Shown in pieces: positions 17,760-25,466 of a stretch of 33,756 nt of DNA. Position numbers and translations under genes: made by a program. A model generated the notes under the pieces. The model did no database searches, was not told where the DNA came from, and saw only the letters and a program-made list of their open reading frames with translations. Origin of the DNA: Burkholderiaceae bacterium (GTDB taxonomy: Bacteria; Pseudomonadota; Gammaproteobacteria; Burkholderiales; Burkholderiaceae_C); assembly GCA_031277295.1 (NCBI GenBank), contig JAITMV010000243.1:1-33756 (forward strand), in the 5' to 3' direction. The number at the start of each line of letters is the position of its first letter. Within the stretch, counting starts at the first letter, position 1.

Positions 17760-18358
17760 ATGCCTGGCGCGCCGCCATCAACCGCCTGCGCCGCCGGCTG
17801 TGGCGGCTGCTGTTTTTTCGCATTCTGTTTGGCGAGCGCAGCCGGGGCGCACTGCGGCCGGCGACGCGGCTGTCGCCGACGGTGTGCATCGAGCACGAGG
17901 CCGGGCTGTCGCTGGGCGACGACGTCTTCATCGGCCACTTCTGCTACATCGAAGCTGGCGCGGGTGTGCGCATCGGGCGCGGCACGCAGATCACCAACTT
18001 TGTCAGCATCGTCAGCCACAGCACGCACCGCGCGGCGCGGGTGGCCGGTGGGCTGTCAGGGGCCGCGCTGGAGGCGGCGGTCATCCGCGCGCCGGTAACG
18101 ATAGGCGAACGCTGCTTCATCGGCCCGCACAGCACCATAGAGGCCGGCGCGACGCTCGGCCACGGTACGCTGGTAGCCGCGCACAGCCGCGTGCGCGGCG
18201 CGCATCCCGACTTTGCCGTGCTGGCCGGCAACCCGGCGCAAGTCGTCGGCGACACGCGCGAGGCCGACCAACGCTGGCTGGCCGATCACCCCGCGCTGCT
18301 GGCCGATTACCAGCGCTGGCGCGCGGCCATCGCGTCGGATCAAGGGAGCGCAACTTGA
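17756..18358 (+). CDS. Left-handed beta-helix (hexapeptide) acyltransferase
   Basis: The 200-residue product has an amphipathic, arginine-rich N-terminus (RRRLWRLLFFRILF) followed by hexapeptide-repeat coils from about residue 45 to 155. Examples are LSLGDDVFIGHFCYIEAGA, VRIGRGTQI, VTIGERCFIGPHSTIEAGA and TLGHGTLV, ending in the family-typical LAGNPAQVV. This is the fold of serine or sugar O-acetyltransferases such as the CysE/NodL/WbbJ type. In this cluster it probably adds acetyl groups to a surface glycan. The conserved His in SHSTH is a catalytic candidate. The start ATG at 17756 overlaps the flippase stop as ATGA and has AAGGAG upstream, so translation is coupled. Confidence 0.88.
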   Translation: MNAWRAAINRLRRRLWRLLFFRILFGERSRGALRPATRLSPTVCIEHEAGLSLGDDVFIGHFCYIEAGAGVRIGRGTQITNFVSIVSHSTHRAARVAGGLSGAALEAAVIRAPVTIGERCFIGPHSTIEAGATLGHGTLVAAHSRVRGAHPDFAVLAGNPAQVVGDTREADQRWLADHPALLADYQRWRAAIASDQGSAT

Positions 18359-19422
18359 CCGCCACCGCGCCGCATCTGTGCCTGCTCGGCGACGCCAGCA
18401 GCGTCCACGTGCAACGTTGGGGGCGCGAAATGCTGGCGCGCGGCTGGCGCGTTTCGCTGGTGACGGCCCGGCCCGCGCCTATTGAGGGCGTCGAACAAAT
18501 CGCGCTGCCGCCGGTGCGCCGCTCCAGCGACTGGCTGTGGCGCGCGGGGGCGGCGCGGCGGGCCATTGAACGCCTGCGGCCGGACATCGTTCACGCGCAC
18601 TACCTCACCTCTTACGGCTACTTGGCCGCACGCGCCGGCCAGCAGCCGCTGGTGATGACCGCCTGGGGCAGCGACCTACTCGTCACGCCTAAGCGCAGCG
18701 CGCCGCTGCGCTGGCTGACCGCATGGGCGCTGCGCCGCGCCCTACTAATAACAGGCGATTCGGCCGACCTGCTGGCGGCGGCGCGCGCGCTGGCTCCAGA
18801 CGTACCGGCGCGCCTGGTGCATTGGGGCGTCGAGCGCAGCCGCTTCGCGCCCGCGCCGTGGCCGGACAAACCCGCCGCCGAGGCGGTAAGCCTGCGCAGT
18901 TGGGAGCCGAATTACCGCATCAACGCCATCCTGCGCGCCTTCGCCCAAGTGCGCACGCGGCGACCCGAGGCGCGCCTGCATCTGCTCGGCGGTGGCGCTC
19001 AGGAGGCCGCTTTACGCGCGCTGGCAGCCGATCTTGGGCTGCGCGATTCAGTGCAATTCCACGGTCGATTGGACGACGCCGGCATGGCCGCCGTGCTGGC
19101 GCGCTGCAAGCTGTCGATCAGCGTGCCGCACAGCGACGCCACCTCCGTCTCGCTGCTTGAAAGCATGGCCTGCGGACTGGCCGTGATCGCCAGCGATCTG
19201 CCCGCCAATCGCGCCTGGCTGCCCGCCGAGGCGCTGGTACCCCTCAACGACTCAGACGCCTTGGCCGCGCGCTGGCTGGCGCTGCTGAATAACGATGCAC
19301 GGGCCGCCGCATTAGGCGCGCGCAATGCCGAGCGCATCGCCCGCGACGGCGACCGCCGGGTACAGATGGATGCGATGGATCAGCTCTATCGCGAACTGCT
19401 AGGCGGAGGCCAGGCGCATTGA
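18355..19422 (+). CDS. Glycosyltransferase family 4
   Basis: The 355-residue product is a GT-B-fold retaining glycosyltransferase. The acceptor domain has LCLLGDASSVHVQRWGREM and DIVHAHYLTSYGYLA. The donor-binding domain has VHWGVERSRFAP, LHLLGGGAQ and VQFHGRL, then the nucleotide-sugar region PHSDATSVSLLESMACGLAV with the glutamate typical of GT4. No membrane segment is seen, so it acts at the cytoplasmic face. The start is the TTG at 18355, which overlaps the preceding stop as TTGA and has GGGAG about 6 bp upstream. The frame is open far upstream, but that part is a shadow of the acyltransferase. It is tightly coupled to the two preceding genes and convergent with the Uma2 gene, with a 14-bp gap. 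Confidence 0.92.
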   Translation: MTATAPHLCLLGDASSVHVQRWGREMLARGWRVSLVTARPAPIEGVEQIALPPVRRSSDWLWRAGAARRAIERLRPDIVHAHYLTSYGYLAARAGQQPLVMTAWGSDLLVTPKRSAPLRWLTAWALRRALLITGDSADLLAAARALAPDVPARLVHWGVERSRFAPAPWPDKPAAEAVSLRSWEPNYRINAILRAFAQVRTRRPEARLHLLGGGAQEAALRALAADLGLRDSVQFHGRLDDAGMAAVLARCKLSISVPHSDATSVSLLESMACGLAVIASDLPANRAWLPAEALVPLNDSDALAARWLALLNNDARAAALGARNAERIARDGDRRVQMDAMDQLYRELLGGGQAH

Positions 19423-19436
19423 AATCAGAACGGCAA

Positions 19437-20021
19437 TCACGCCTGGAGTGCGCTGGGCACATCATCCACGTCGGCAAACAGCGCGGCAGCGGTGATCGTC
19501 AGATCGACCGAGGCGAATTGCACGTCCGCGCCTTTGCCGAACGAATGCAGCACCCACAAGCCGTCGGCGCCCTTGCGGTACACCTCGGTGCGACGGTCGT
19601 CCAGGTCGATGAAGGCGATTTCGCGCAGCGTCGTAATTTGCCGGTAATGCGCAAACTTGGTCCCTTGATCGTAGGCGGCGGTGCTGGGAGAAAGCACTTC
19701 GACGATCAACGTCGGCTCGCGTTTGACCAATGGGCTTTGACGGTCAACCAGGCTACAAGTGACGATAACGTCTGGATAGAAAAAGCTGCGATCATCGGCA
19801 GTGGCCACCTTCATATCGGTGATGAAAGCACGGCACGGCGTACCCGAGAGGTGCTGACGCAAGGCGATGTAGATATTGCCCGATACAGTAACGTGCCGGT
19901 CCTCGGCACCCGCCATTGCAAACACCTCGCCATCGACAAAATCGTGGCGCTCCGTCTGCCCGACTTCCCAAGCCAGAAATTCCTCTGCCGTCATTGCGGC
20001 CTGCTGTGCGGCGTATCCCAT
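19437..20021 (-). CDS. Uma2 family (DUF820) endonuclease-like protein
   Basis: The 194-residue product matches the Uma2/DUF820 family, which has a PD-(D/E)XK nuclease fold. Visible family motifs are MTAEEFLAWE near the start, RHDFVDGEVFAMAG, a core strand FFYPDVIVTC with the candidate Asp, LIVEVLSPSTAAYDQGTKFAHYR with the candidate Glu, and the C-terminal strand pair. Biological function is unknown; many copies occur in cyanobacteria and other lineages, often alone. The ATG at 20021 with GAGG upstream is preferred over a GTG at 20045. It sits antisense inside a glycan cluster and is less GC-rich than its neighbours, consistent with acquisition by transfer. The family call is firm and any role is open. 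Confidence 0.88.
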   Translation of the reverse strand: MGYAAQQAAMTAEEFLAWEVGQTERHDFVDGEVFAMAGAEDRHVTVSGNIYIALRQHLSGTPCRAFITDMKVATADDRSFFYPDVIVTCSLVDRQSPLVKREPTLIVEVLSPSTAAYDQGTKFAHYRQITTLREIAFIDLDDRRTEVYRKGADGLWVLHSFGKGADVQFASVDLTITAAALFADVDDVPSALQA

Positions 20022-20071
20022 GATGACCTCGTGCGTGGTATCCACAACCCAATTATGCGGGCAACGGCGTC

Positions 20072-21088
20072 ATGACGGCCCGCCTCATCACCCTCATCGC
20101 CCCCTGCCGCAACGAGCGCGCGGCCATCGATGCGTTTTGCGCCTCGGCGCTGGCGCAGCAATTGCCGCCCGGCTGGGCGATGGAGTTGCTCATCGCCGAC
20201 GGCATGAGTGATGACGACACGCGCGAGGCGCTCACCGCGTGGGCGGCGCGCGACGCGCGCTTGCGCATCATCGACAACCCCGGCCGCATCGTCTCCTGCG
20301 GCTTGAACGCGGCGCTGGGCGCGGCGCGCGGCGAAGTGATCGCGCGGCTGGACGTGCACACCGAATTCGCCGCCGATTACGTGGCCGAATGCCTGGCCGC
20401 GCTGGCGCGCACCGGGGCCGACAACGTCGGCGGCCCTTGGGTCGCGCGCGGGCAAAGCGCAATGGGGCGCGCCATCGCGGCGGCGTTTCAGTGCCGCTGG
20501 GTGACTGGCGGCGCGCGCTCGCGCCAACTCGATTACGAGGGGCCGGTCGATACCGTCTATCTCGGCTGCTGGCCGCGCGCCGTGTTCGAGCGCTTTGGCG
20601 GCTTCGACGAAACGCTGGCGCGCAATCAGGACGACGAACACAACCTGCGCCTGCGCCTGGGCGGCGCGCGGCTGTGGCAAAGCGCGCGCATCCACTCCAT
20701 TTATCAACCACGCGAGCGGCTGGCGCAACTGTTCAGCCAGCAACTGCAATACGGCTACTGGCGGCCTTACGTGATGAAAAAGCACGGCCAACCCGGTTCA
20801 CTGCGCCAACTGGTTCCCGCCTTGTTTTTGCTGGCGCTTGTCATCGGCACGCTCGCCCTGCCGTGGTTCGGCTGGCCGTTGGCGGCTTTGCTGTTCTCCT
20901 ATGGCGTGTATCTGGGCGCTGCCTCATGCGCGGCGGCGCGGCAAGCCAGACAGCAAGCTTTGCTGCCGCGGCTGCCGGCCGTCATCGCCGCCTATCACGC
21001 AAGCTATGGGCTGGGCGCATGGCTGGGATTGTTCGATTTACTGCGAAGCCGCCGAGGCGGTGAACAGCATACGCGCCTGACCCGCTGA
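20072..21088 (+). CDS. Glycosyltransferase family 2, ExoA-like
   Basis: The 338-residue product is a GT-A-fold inverting glycosyltransferase with a membrane-anchored C-terminus. The N-terminus has LITLIAPCRNERAAID and IADGMSDDDT, the first acidic motif. RLDVHTEF is the metal-binding D-x-H/D variant seen in ExoA-like enzymes. QDDEHNLRLRL gives the catalytic acidic motif, followed by a QLQYGYWRP element. Two or three hydrophobic helices lie at about residues 248-290 and near 305-325. ExoA-type enzymes extend lipid-linked exopolysaccharide repeat units at the inner membrane; the sugar is not predictable. The ATG at 20072 is preferred. It follows the antisense Uma2 gene and ends 44 bp before the convergent fixH stop. 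Confidence 0.9.
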   Translation: MTARLITLIAPCRNERAAIDAFCASALAQQLPPGWAMELLIADGMSDDDTREALTAWAARDARLRIIDNPGRIVSCGLNAALGAARGEVIARLDVHTEFAADYVAECLAALARTGADNVGGPWVARGQSAMGRAIAAAFQCRWVTGGARSRQLDYEGPVDTVYLGCWPRAVFERFGGFDETLARNQDDEHNLRLRLGGARLWQSARIHSIYQPRERLAQLFSQQLQYGYWRPYVMKKHGQPGSLRQLVPALFLLALVIGTLALPWFGWPLAALLFSYGVYLGAASCAAARQARQQALLPRLPAVIAAYHASYGLGAWLGLFDLLRSRRGGEQHTRLTR

Positions 21089-21132
21089 GAAGGCGTAACT
21101 CAATCCGCGCGCCCAGCCATCATCCTGGAAAA

Positions 21133-21414
21133 TCAGGGACGGGCTACCGCGGAGGAGGCGGAAGCAGGCGTCTGCTGTGCCACGCCGCCGGTCGCGGCGT
21201 GATTGCGCGCCTGCAAAGCAGGAGACAATCGCGCCGCCTCAGCCGCCGAGCGCCCGGTGGCCGAATCGCTGTACACCGGGTCGGGAGTACCAATCGCCAG
21301 CCATACGGTCACAAGCGACGCGATAACGACAATCAGTGGGCCGCCGACCACCAGCCACATATGGGGATATTTCCACCACGGTTGAGACGTTGCAACTACG
21401 GGTGATGCGTTCAT
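21133..21414 (-). CDS. fixH: FixH-like membrane protein
   Basis: The 93-residue product has a single membrane helix at about residues 21-41 (MWLVVGGPLIVVIASLVTVW) preceded by SQPWWKYPH. An alanine-rich periplasmic tail contains PDPVY, the FixH-type segment. It resembles the short FixH homologues found next to ccoG in Burkholderiales; classical FixH is longer (about 160). FixH is linked to cbb3 oxidase assembly or copper supply, with no precise biochemical role. The ATG at 21414 has GGAG about 9 bp upstream and is preferred over an in-frame start at 21459. It lies 93 bp downstream of ccoG on the same strand and is probably co-transcribed. Confidence 0.75.
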   Translation of the reverse strand: MNASPVVATSQPWWKYPHMWLVVGGPLIVVIASLVTVWLAIGTPDPVYSDSATGRSAAEAARLSPALQARNHAATGGVAQQTPASASSAVARP

Positions 21415-21507
21415 TTCAGTATTCTCCAGGTTCAACGGCTGGGCGCGTTCTGGCGGCATGAGCGGGCGAAAGCGGATCTTTTCACAGGCTCTCCGGGGGA
21501 CATGTCA

Positions 21508-22941
21508 TCACTTGGGAACCATGAAAACGGACTTTTCTTTCACCGCACCGCTGACCGAATGAACATGAAAGTGAATTCCGTGCGAGCCTGGCTTGTCCAC
21601 GCCGTAAGGCACTCGCAGGCGCACCGGAACCCATAGGGACTGCGCGGCGCCGACGGTGGCCTTGCCATCGGGCGTATCGACGATCAGCGTCAGGCCAGCC
21701 AAGCCCTCGGCCGACAGCGTGTAAGTCTGCTGCTGCTCGGTGGCGTTCATGATTTGCAGGCGATAGACGTTTTCGATTTTATTGCCCTCCACGATGCGCG
21801 CCAACGTCGCACGGTCGCGCACGATATCGACCTTGAAGGGCGTGCGCAAGAACAATCCGCTAATCAGCGCCAGCGTGACAATGCCCAAAATCGTCGAGTA
21901 GATCAGCACCCGCGGGCGCAATATCTGGCGCACGATCTGGCGACGGCCCCAGCCCTCAGCCATGGCGTGCTCGGTGGAATAGCGAACCAGGCCGCGCGGA
22001 TAGCCCACTTTGTCCATCACCTCATCGCAGACATCGATGCAGGCCGCGCAACTGATGCATTCGTACTGCAACCCATCGCGGATATCAATGCCGGTCGGGC
22101 AGACCTGCACGCACAGGGTGCAATTGACGCATTCGCCCAAGCCCAGCGCCTTGTAATCGGCCTTTCTGGAGCGCGCGCCGCGCGGTTCGCCGCGTTTGGC
22201 GTCGTAGGTGATGATGAGCGTGTCACGGTCGAACATCGCGCTCTGGAAACGCGCGTAGGGGCACATGTATTTGCACACCTGTTCGCGCATATAACCGGCG
22301 TTGCCGTAGGTAGCAAAGCCATAGAAAAAAGTCCAGAAAATCTCCCAACCGCTGAGCGACCAAGTGGCGACCTGCCCAATCAACTCGCGCATGGGCGTAA
22401 AGTAGCCAACCAAGGTCAGGCCAGTCCACAGCCCAAAGGCGATCCAGACCACCTGCTTGGCCGTCTTGCGCGCGAACTTGGCCATCGACATCGGCGCCGC
22501 GTCCAACCGCATACGAGCCGAGCGATCACCCTCTATCCTGCGTTCAATCCACAGATAAATCTCGGTATAGACGGTCTGCGGACACGCATAACCGCACCAC
22601 TGGCGCCCCGCCACCGCCGTGAACAAAAACAGCATCAGGGCCGAAATGATCAGCACCCCCGTCAGGTAAATCACGTCTTGCGGATACAGCACCAGCCCGA
22701 AAATGTAGAACCGGCGCGCGCCCAAATCGAACAACAGCGCCTGCCGCTCACCCCACTGCACCCACGGCATACCATAGAAAAAAAGCTGGGTGGCAAAGAC
22801 GAAAAACCAACGCCAGCGCGCAAACACGCCCGTGACGCTGCGGGGATAGATTTTTTTCTGTGCCGCGTACAGCGACACCATCTCTTCGCCTTCAGCAGCG
22901 CTGAGGGCACCGGTTTGCTTGGTGGGATTTTTTTGAGTCAC
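21508..22941 (-). CDS. ccoG: Cytochrome c oxidase accessory protein CcoG (RdxA/FixG)
   Basis: CcoG is an inner-membrane polyferredoxin that reduces copper for cbb3 oxidase maturation. The product has several membrane helices in its first 240 residues, with WCGYACPQTVY and CKYMCPYARFQ. A ferredoxin domain follows with two clusters, CVNCTLCVQVCP and CISCAACIDVCD. After a further membrane helix comes the C-terminal immunoglobulin-like FixG domain, rich in beta strands. The start is uncertain. GTG at 22941 (477 residues) is given; an ATG at 22881 would start MVSLYAAQKKIYP, close to the conserved region. The open frame runs to 23001. It is separated from ccoP by an unusually long gap of about 760 bp and presumably has its own promoter. 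Confidence 0.95.
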   Translation of the reverse strand: MTQKNPTKQTGALSAAEGEEMVSLYAAQKKIYPRSVTGVFARWRWFFVFATQLFFYGMPWVQWGERQALLFDLGARRFYIFGLVLYPQDVIYLTGVLIISALMLFLFTAVAGRQWCGYACPQTVYTEIYLWIERRIEGDRSARMRLDAAPMSMAKFARKTAKQVVWIAFGLWTGLTLVGYFTPMRELIGQVATWSLSGWEIFWTFFYGFATYGNAGYMREQVCKYMCPYARFQSAMFDRDTLIITYDAKRGEPRGARSRKADYKALGLGECVNCTLCVQVCPTGIDIRDGLQYECISCAACIDVCDEVMDKVGYPRGLVRYSTEHAMAEGWGRRQIVRQILRPRVLIYSTILGIVTLALISGLFLRTPFKVDIVRDRATLARIVEGNKIENVYRLQIMNATEQQQTYTLSAEGLAGLTLIVDTPDGKATVGAAQSLWVPVRLRVPYGVDKPGSHGIHFHVHSVSGAVKEKSVFMVPK

Positions 22942-23139
22942 TGCAATTAAGACTATTTCTATATAGATGACGGTTAACAGCCCGAGTCTAGTACATATCA
23001 CGTCCCGACCTGTAAATACTTACACGCAAATCCCCCCCTTCACGCCCACGGCCCCAAACGCAAGCTTTGCCAAACCGCGCTAAAACCAGAGGTCTTAGCG
23101 CCTGTTCATGGTCCCCCGCCACATAGACACCCACTGAAA

Positions 23140-23163
23140 GCCCCTCCTTCTTTGGGAGAGGGC
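23140..23163. repeat. Hairpin-forming sequence
   Basis: GCCCCTCC and GGAGAGGGC can pair over 8 bp with one bulged A around a 7-base loop. It is followed by AAAA on the plus side and preceded on that side by GAAA, so it could be a weak terminator or part of an intergenic repeat. Confidence 0.35.
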
Positions 23164-23238
23164 AAAACGACCCCCTGCCTCGCAATGCCACTTGGTACTG
23201 CCGTACTTTGCATCTTGCCGTGAACGCCGATCATTTCG

Positions 23239-23254
23239 ATATTTGCGCAAATAT
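23239..23254. repeat. Perfect 16-bp palindrome
   Basis: ATATTTGCGCAAATAT is a complete inverted repeat with no spacer, set in AT-rich sequence within a GC-rich genome. It looks like a binding site for a dimeric regulator, but no matching known operator is recognised and it lies about 300 bp upstream of the ccoG start. Confidence 0.4.
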
Positions 23255-23394
23255 AGAAATTATGGCAGTTCCAGTTCACATAGATTCATTTAAACAGACC
23301 CACATGGCAAAAACGCCCTCGGGCTTGTCAGTCATCCCTGCGCAACCCCATAGGCGTCAAGCTAAGGTTTTTTCGCCACAAAAAAACTATCCAT

Positions 23395-23422
23395 CGTCAT
23401 TCCTGCGAAGGCGGGAATGACG
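23395..23422. repeat. Dispersed palindromic repeat of the GTCATTCC type
   Basis: Twelve-base arms (CGTCATTCCTGC and GCGGGAATGACG, pairing apart from one G-T wobble) flank the loop GAAG. This is the widespread proteobacterial intergenic palindrome whose chance translation gives the peptide VIPAFAGMT. A partial related sequence (CAGTCATCCCTGCG) lies at about 23329-23342. Confidence 0.7.
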
Positions 23423-23565
23423 GAACTTAGGTTAGCGCCCATGCGCTCAAGCCCTTCGTCCGCACGGCGACAAGCAGACAAGACTCCGAAAATGACGAAG
23501 AAACTTTTGCGCAGTATCCTTACCTGAAGCCGTGAGCTGAAGAGGAACAACACGCCGCCTTGCGG

Positions 23566-23593
23566 GTGAGACCTTTACTTCTTGAGGTCTCAC
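23566..23593. repeat. Hairpin with 9-bp stem
   Basis: GTGAGACCT and AGGTCTCAC are perfect 9-bp arms around a 10-base loop. No T-run follows on either strand, so it is not a classical terminator. Confidence 0.4.
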
Positions 23594-23646
23594 GGATTCT
23601 GATCCTTATTTATTGGCTAATCGAGCGCCCACCTCATCAAACAACA

Positions 23647-23672
23647 GGGGCCGGGTTCTATGATCCGGCCCC
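23647..23672 (-). terminator. Rho-independent-type terminator after ccoP
   Basis: On the minus strand, 28 bp past the ccoP stop, GGGGCCGG and CCGGCCCC form a perfect 8-bp GC stem with a 10-base loop, followed by TGTTGTTT. It probably ends the ccoNOQP transcript, which separates it from ccoG. Confidence 0.6.
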
Positions 23673-23699
23673 TTGGTCATTTCTAAAAAACACGCCTCG

Positions 23700-24629
23700 T
23701 CAGTTGGCGGCAGCAGCCGGTTCACCGCCACCTTTACCCCAAACATAAGCGGCGAGCACCCTGAGCTGTCCCGGCGTAAACTTGCCTTCCCATGCGGGCA
23801 TGACACCTGTTTTGCCGTTGTTGATCTGGTCGATGATATGCGCTTCGGTCGCCGGCCCATGAACGAAGATTCCAGCGGCCAAATTAGCCGAGCCAAGCTC
23901 TTTCATGCCCTTGCCCTCGGGTCCGTGGCAAGCGGCGCAGAGCGCAAATTTCTCGCTCCCTAGCTTGGCACGCACCGGGTCAGCCGGTTTACCGGACAGG
24001 CTCAGCACATAGTTGGCCACGTTACGCACATCTTCAGGCGTACCGACGGCGGCGGCCATCGGCGTCATCACCCCGGTCCGTCCCTGTGTGATGGTAGTCA
24101 GAATGCTGTCCGGCGTGCCGCCCCAATTCCACTGCGTGTCGGTTAGATCGGGAAAGCCCTGAGGATTGGCGCCCCTGGCATCTGAACCGTGGCACTGTGA
24201 GCAGTTGTTCATGAAAAGACGGTCACCGATTGCCATGGCGCCCTGATCTTTCGACAGATCCTCAATGCTCTTGCCCGCAAACGCCTCATAAATCGGCGCT
24301 TCTCTGGCTTCACCTGCGGCGACCTCGCTGTCAAACTGCCCGTGCGACGACCATTTTAACGCGCCGTCATACGAACCAAGACCGGGATACAGGGCCAGAT
24401 AAACGCCCCCGAACAAGCAGGTAATGATAAATAACCCGACCCACCAGCGCGGCAACGGATTGTTCATTTCACGCAGGTCGCCATCCCAGACGTGACCCGT
24501 GCTGTTGTCCTTGGTAGTCATGGCCTGGGTTTTGCCGCTGATCCACAGCAACACCAGGCAGCCCAGGACGCCGACGGTCGTGATGACCGCCACGTAAATG
24601 GACCAGAAATTATTTGTAAAGTCACTCAT
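23700..24629 (-). CDS. ccoP: cbb3-type cytochrome c oxidase diheme subunit III
   Basis: CcoP is the membrane-anchored diheme cytochrome c that passes electrons towards the cbb3 oxidase core. The 309-residue product has an N-terminal membrane helix (about residues 8-30), the FixP-type WDGDLREMNNPLPRWW segment, and a second helix near residues 60-80. Two c-type heme domains follow, with CSQCH and CAACH. Axial methionines are available in VMTPMAA and VMPAWEG. The heme domains lie in the periplasm. The ATG at 24629 has AAGGAAC upstream. It is the last gene of the ccoNOQP unit, 40 bp after ccoQ, with a terminator-like hairpin beyond its stop. Confidence 0.97.
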   Translation of the reverse strand: MSDFTNNFWSIYVAVITTVGVLGCLVLLWISGKTQAMTTKDNSTGHVWDGDLREMNNPLPRWWVGLFIITCLFGGVYLALYPGLGSYDGALKWSSHGQFDSEVAAGEAREAPIYEAFAGKSIEDLSKDQGAMAIGDRLFMNNCSQCHGSDARGANPQGFPDLTDTQWNWGGTPDSILTTITQGRTGVMTPMAAAVGTPEDVRNVANYVLSLSGKPADPVRAKLGSEKFALCAACHGPEGKGMKELGSANLAAGIFVHGPATEAHIIDQINNGKTGVMPAWEGKFTPGQLRVLAAYVWGKGGGEPAAAAN

Positions 24630-24669
24630 GTTCGTTCCTTGCCAAGCCGCATGATCGAGGAAATGGGAC

Positions 24670-24807
24670 TCAATCCTGCTCGAACGGCAGGCGCGCCGCT
24701 TCGTCGAAGCGCGCCCGATTCCGGCTGGACCAAGCCCAGATCACAATGCCTATGAAGAAGATAAACATCACCACGGTCACGATACTGCGCAATAGATTGA
24801 TGTCCAT
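24670..24807 (-). CDS. ccoQ: cbb3-type cytochrome oxidase subunit CcoQ
   Basis: This small 45-residue protein begins MDINLLRSIVTVVMF, with one membrane helix (about residues 8-26) ending in IWAWSSRNRARFDEAARLPF. This is the typical CcoQ layout. CcoQ stabilises the cbb3 complex and is not catalytic. Its place between ccoO and ccoP confirms the call. An in-frame ATG at 24816 would add three residues and has GGAG 5 bp upstream, so the true start could be there; the ATG at 24807 has AAAGG at a wider spacing. Confidence 0.9.
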   Translation of the reverse strand: MDINLLRSIVTVVMFIFFIGIVIWAWSSRNRARFDEAARLPFEQD

Positions 24808-24831
24808 GATGTGCATCCTTTCTCCGGTTTT

Positions 24832-25449
24832 TTACTTGCGATGAATTCCCAAAACCTGAAGGTAGGCAATAACGGCATCGAGTTCCGTCTTGTCCTTGAG
24901 ATCTTCTGGGGCATTGGCGATTTCCTCATCCGTATAAGGAAGTCCCAGTGTACGCAGGCCGCGCATATGCGCCTGCACCGTACCGGCATTGGCCGCATTG
25001 CGCTCCAACCACGGATAGGCCGGCATGTTCGATTCCGGCACCACGTCACGCGGATTTATCAAGTGGGTACGATGCCAGTCGTCGCTGTAGCGACCACCCA
25101 CGCGCGCCAAGTCGGGACCCGTGCGCTTGCTGCCCCACTGGAACGGGTGGTCATAAACGAACTCGCCCGCCACCGAATAAGGGCCATAGCGCAGCGCCTC
25201 GGCCCGGAAAGGACGAACCATCTGCGAGTGGCAGTTGTAACAACCCTCGCGGCGATAGACATCACGTCCTACAACCTGAAGCGCGGTGTACGGTTTCAGT
25301 CCCTCGACAGGTTGGGTGGTGGAGCGCTGAAAAAACAGCGGGACGATTTCGACCAGACCGCCGATGGAAACGACGATCAGGATCAGCAACACCATCAGGA
25401 AGTTGCTGGTTTCGACCTTGGCGTGGCCGGAGATTTTTTCTTGTGCCAT
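24832..25449 (-). CDS. ccoO: cbb3-type cytochrome c oxidase monoheme subunit II
   Basis: CcoO is the monoheme cytochrome c subunit of the cbb3 oxidase. The 205-residue product has an N-terminal membrane anchor (about residues 18-40, [20 protein letters not shown]), then the heme-binding motif CYNCH in [15 protein letters not shown]. The periplasmic domain contains [15 protein letters not shown] and a methionine ligand candidate in ESNMPAYPW. The ATG at 25449 has a near-perfect AGGAGGT ribosome binding site that overlaps the ccoN stop region, so translation is closely coupled. The gap to ccoN is 17 bp. Confidence 0.97.
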   Translation of the reverse strand: MAQEKISGHAKVETSNFLMVLLILIVVSIGGLVEIVPLFFQRSTTQPVEGLKPYTALQVVGRDVYRREGCYNCHSQMVRPFRAEALRYGPYSVAGEFVYDHPFQWGSKRTGPDLARVGGRYSDDWHRTHLINPRDVVPESNMPAYPWLERNAANAGTVQAHMRGLRTLGLPYTDEEIANAPEDLKDKTELDAVIAYLQVLGIHRK

Positions 25450-25466
25450 GGCAATCTACCTCCTGA

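Larger units (their letters stand above)
22942..23699. other. Repeat-bearing intergenic region between ccoP and ccoG
   Basis: No convincing gene occurs in this 758-bp stretch. It holds at least four hairpin-forming sequences (23140-23163, 23395-23422, 23566-23593 and 23647-23672) and a perfect 16-bp palindrome at 23239-23254, all listed separately. AT-rich patches near 22950-22975 (minus strand, TATATA-like) may contain the ccoG promoter. Base composition is lower in GC than the flanking genes. Open frames here encode only peptides typical of dispersed repeats. This is a region where ccoP and ccoG are usually close together, so inserted or decayed DNA is likely. Confidence 0.6.

Noticed and set aside
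21754-22950. Plus-strand open frame of 398 codons across ccoG
   Set aside because: Antisense to CcoG, whose ferredoxin cysteines are all in place.
23208-23420. Plus-strand small frame in the ccoP-ccoG gap
   Set aside because: No ribosome binding site, no recognisable motif, and it runs through the palindromic repeat.
23362-23553. Minus-strand small frame containing VIPAFAGMT
   Set aside because: That peptide is the chance translation of a dispersed palindromic repeat, not a gene product.
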